This document shows positions 62,901 to 64,000 of a stretch of 64,000 bases of DNA, in pieces. The stretch lies in the NCBI GenBank assembly GCA_027924585.1, contig BSBM01000200.1, forward strand, positions 2,170,001 through 2,234,000. Direction: 5' to 3'. The notes under the pieces are model-generated. The model was not told the DNA's origin, searched no databases, and was given only the letters and a program-made list of their open reading frames with translations. Position 1 is the stretch's first letter; the number at the start of each line of letters is the position of its first letter. The position numbers and the translations under genes were made by a program. This stretch comes from Larix kaempferi (lineage: Eukaryota; Streptophyta; Pinopsida; Pinales; Pinaceae).

Positions 62901-64000
62901 ATCACAGCTTCTAGAAGCTTTACAGGATTTCGTAAAAAACACGAGTTTTTAGAAAATGTGTTTTATTTCATAAATGGAATCAACAAAGTATGGACATTCT
63001 ACGTCATAACGACTTTCTATAGTTTGCACATGCGTCCGGAAATAAGAAAAGCTTACTTCCCCCGTTTTTTAAAATCATAGCTTCTAGAAGGTTTACATGA
63101 TTTCTTAAAAAACACGAGTTTTTAGAAAATGTGTTTTATTTCATAAATGTAATCAACAAAGTATGCACATTCTACGTCATAATGTCTTTCTATAGTTTGC
63201 GCATTCGTCCAGAAATAAGAAAAGCTTACTTCCACCGTTTTTTAAAATCACAGCTTCTAGAAGGTTTACATGATTTCGTAAAAAACACGAGTTTTAGAAA
63301 ATGTGCTTTATTTCATAAATGGAATCTACAAAGTATGCACATTCTACGTCATAATGACTTTCTATAGTTTGCGCATTCGTCCGGAAATAAGAAAAGCTTA
63401 CTTCTACCATTTTTTAAAATCAAAGCTTCTAGAAGGTTTACATGATTTCCTAAAAAACACGAGTTTTTAGAAAATGTGTTTTATTTCATAAATGGAATCA
63501 ACAAAGTATGCACATTCTACGTCATAACGACTTTCTATAGTTTGCACATGCATTTGGAAATAAGAAAAGCTTACTTCCCCCATTTTTAAAATCACAGCTT
63601 CTAGAAGGTTTACATGATTTCGTAAAAAACATGAGTTTTTAGAAAATGTCTTTTATTTCATAAATGGAATCAAGAAAGTATGCACATTCTACGTCATAAC
63701 GACTTTCTATAGTTTGCGCATGCGTCCGGAAATAAGAAAAGCTTACTTCCACCGTTTTTTAAATTCACAACTTCTAGAAGGTTTACATGTTTTCGTAAAA
63801 AACACGAGTTTTTAGAAAATGTGTCTTATTTCATAAATGGAATCTACAAATTATGAACATTCTACGTCATAATGACTTTCTATAGTTTGCGCATTCGTCC
63901 GGAAATAAGAAAAGCTTACTTCCAGCGTTTTTTAAAATCACAGCTTCTAGAAGGTTTACATGATTTCGTAAAAAACACGAGTTTTTAGAAAATTTGTTTT

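Larger units (their letters stand above)
50872..64000. repeat. 173-bp satellite array, right part (about 76 monomers, open at the edge)
   Basis: This is the same monomer in the same orientation as 1859-43822, continuing past the window. From the insertion to about 56.9 kb it follows copies A and B (8-A variant at about 51521, TTTTTGGGAAATG at about 53090, AAGCTTCCACC at about 54921). From about 57.3 to 63.2 kb it follows 25.4-31.4 kb at offsets of 31,907 and then 31,793 bp; the change of 114 reflects the truncated monomer at 26416. Beyond 63.3 kb it resembles 60.3-60.7 kb again, including the AAATTATGAACATTC variant (about 60391 and 63848). Confidence 0.98.

Overview
This window is repeat DNA from a land-plant nuclear genome. 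The plant assignment rests on Ty1/copia retrotransposons whose primer-binding site (TGGTATCAGAGC) matches the 3' end of plant initiator-Met tRNA, on a plant-style copia RNase H, and on a satellite of about 173 bp. I cannot name the species. I find no host protein gene, tRNA, rRNA or CRISPR array. Most open frames here are by-products of repeats.

Layout. (1) 1-1858 holds remnants of a minus-strand copia element: leader and PBS (1-506), one complete LTR (507-1111), then a PPT and truncated 3' internal region rich in minisatellites (1112-1858). Internal sequence on both sides of one LTR implies a former tandem, LTR-sharing arrangement. (2) 1859-43822 is an uninterrupted tandem array of the 173-bp satellite, roughly 242 monomers. 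(3) 43823-50871 is a structurally complete but coding-defective copia element on the minus strand, inserted into the array. It has 605/606-bp LTRs that are almost identical, a perfect 5-bp target-site duplication (GAATC), PBS, PPT, a good RNase H frame, a reverse transcriptase with large deletions, and no recognisable gag, protease or integrase. (4) 50872-64000 is the same satellite array, about 76 more monomers, running off the right edge.

The satellite is built at several scales. Single monomers carry dense short palindromes, including a heat-shock-element-like TTCTAGAA. Local duplications of 3, 4, 7 and 8 monomers are visible. A 28-monomer unit (4,848 bp) is duplicated in tandem, and a block of about 50 monomers occurs three times (about 6.4-15.0 kb, 15.0-25.0 kb and 41.7-56.9 kb). 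The last copy is split by the retrotransposon and continues as a duplicate of 25-31.4 kb at a constant offset of 31,793 bp. This looks like the interior of a recombining, possibly centromeric or heterochromatic array. The centromere idea is inference from monomer length and organisation only.

Nothing here acts as a gene pathway. The functional logic is that of parasites and array: a coding-dead copia copy that was probably mobilised in trans, landing in a satellite that grows by unequal exchange.
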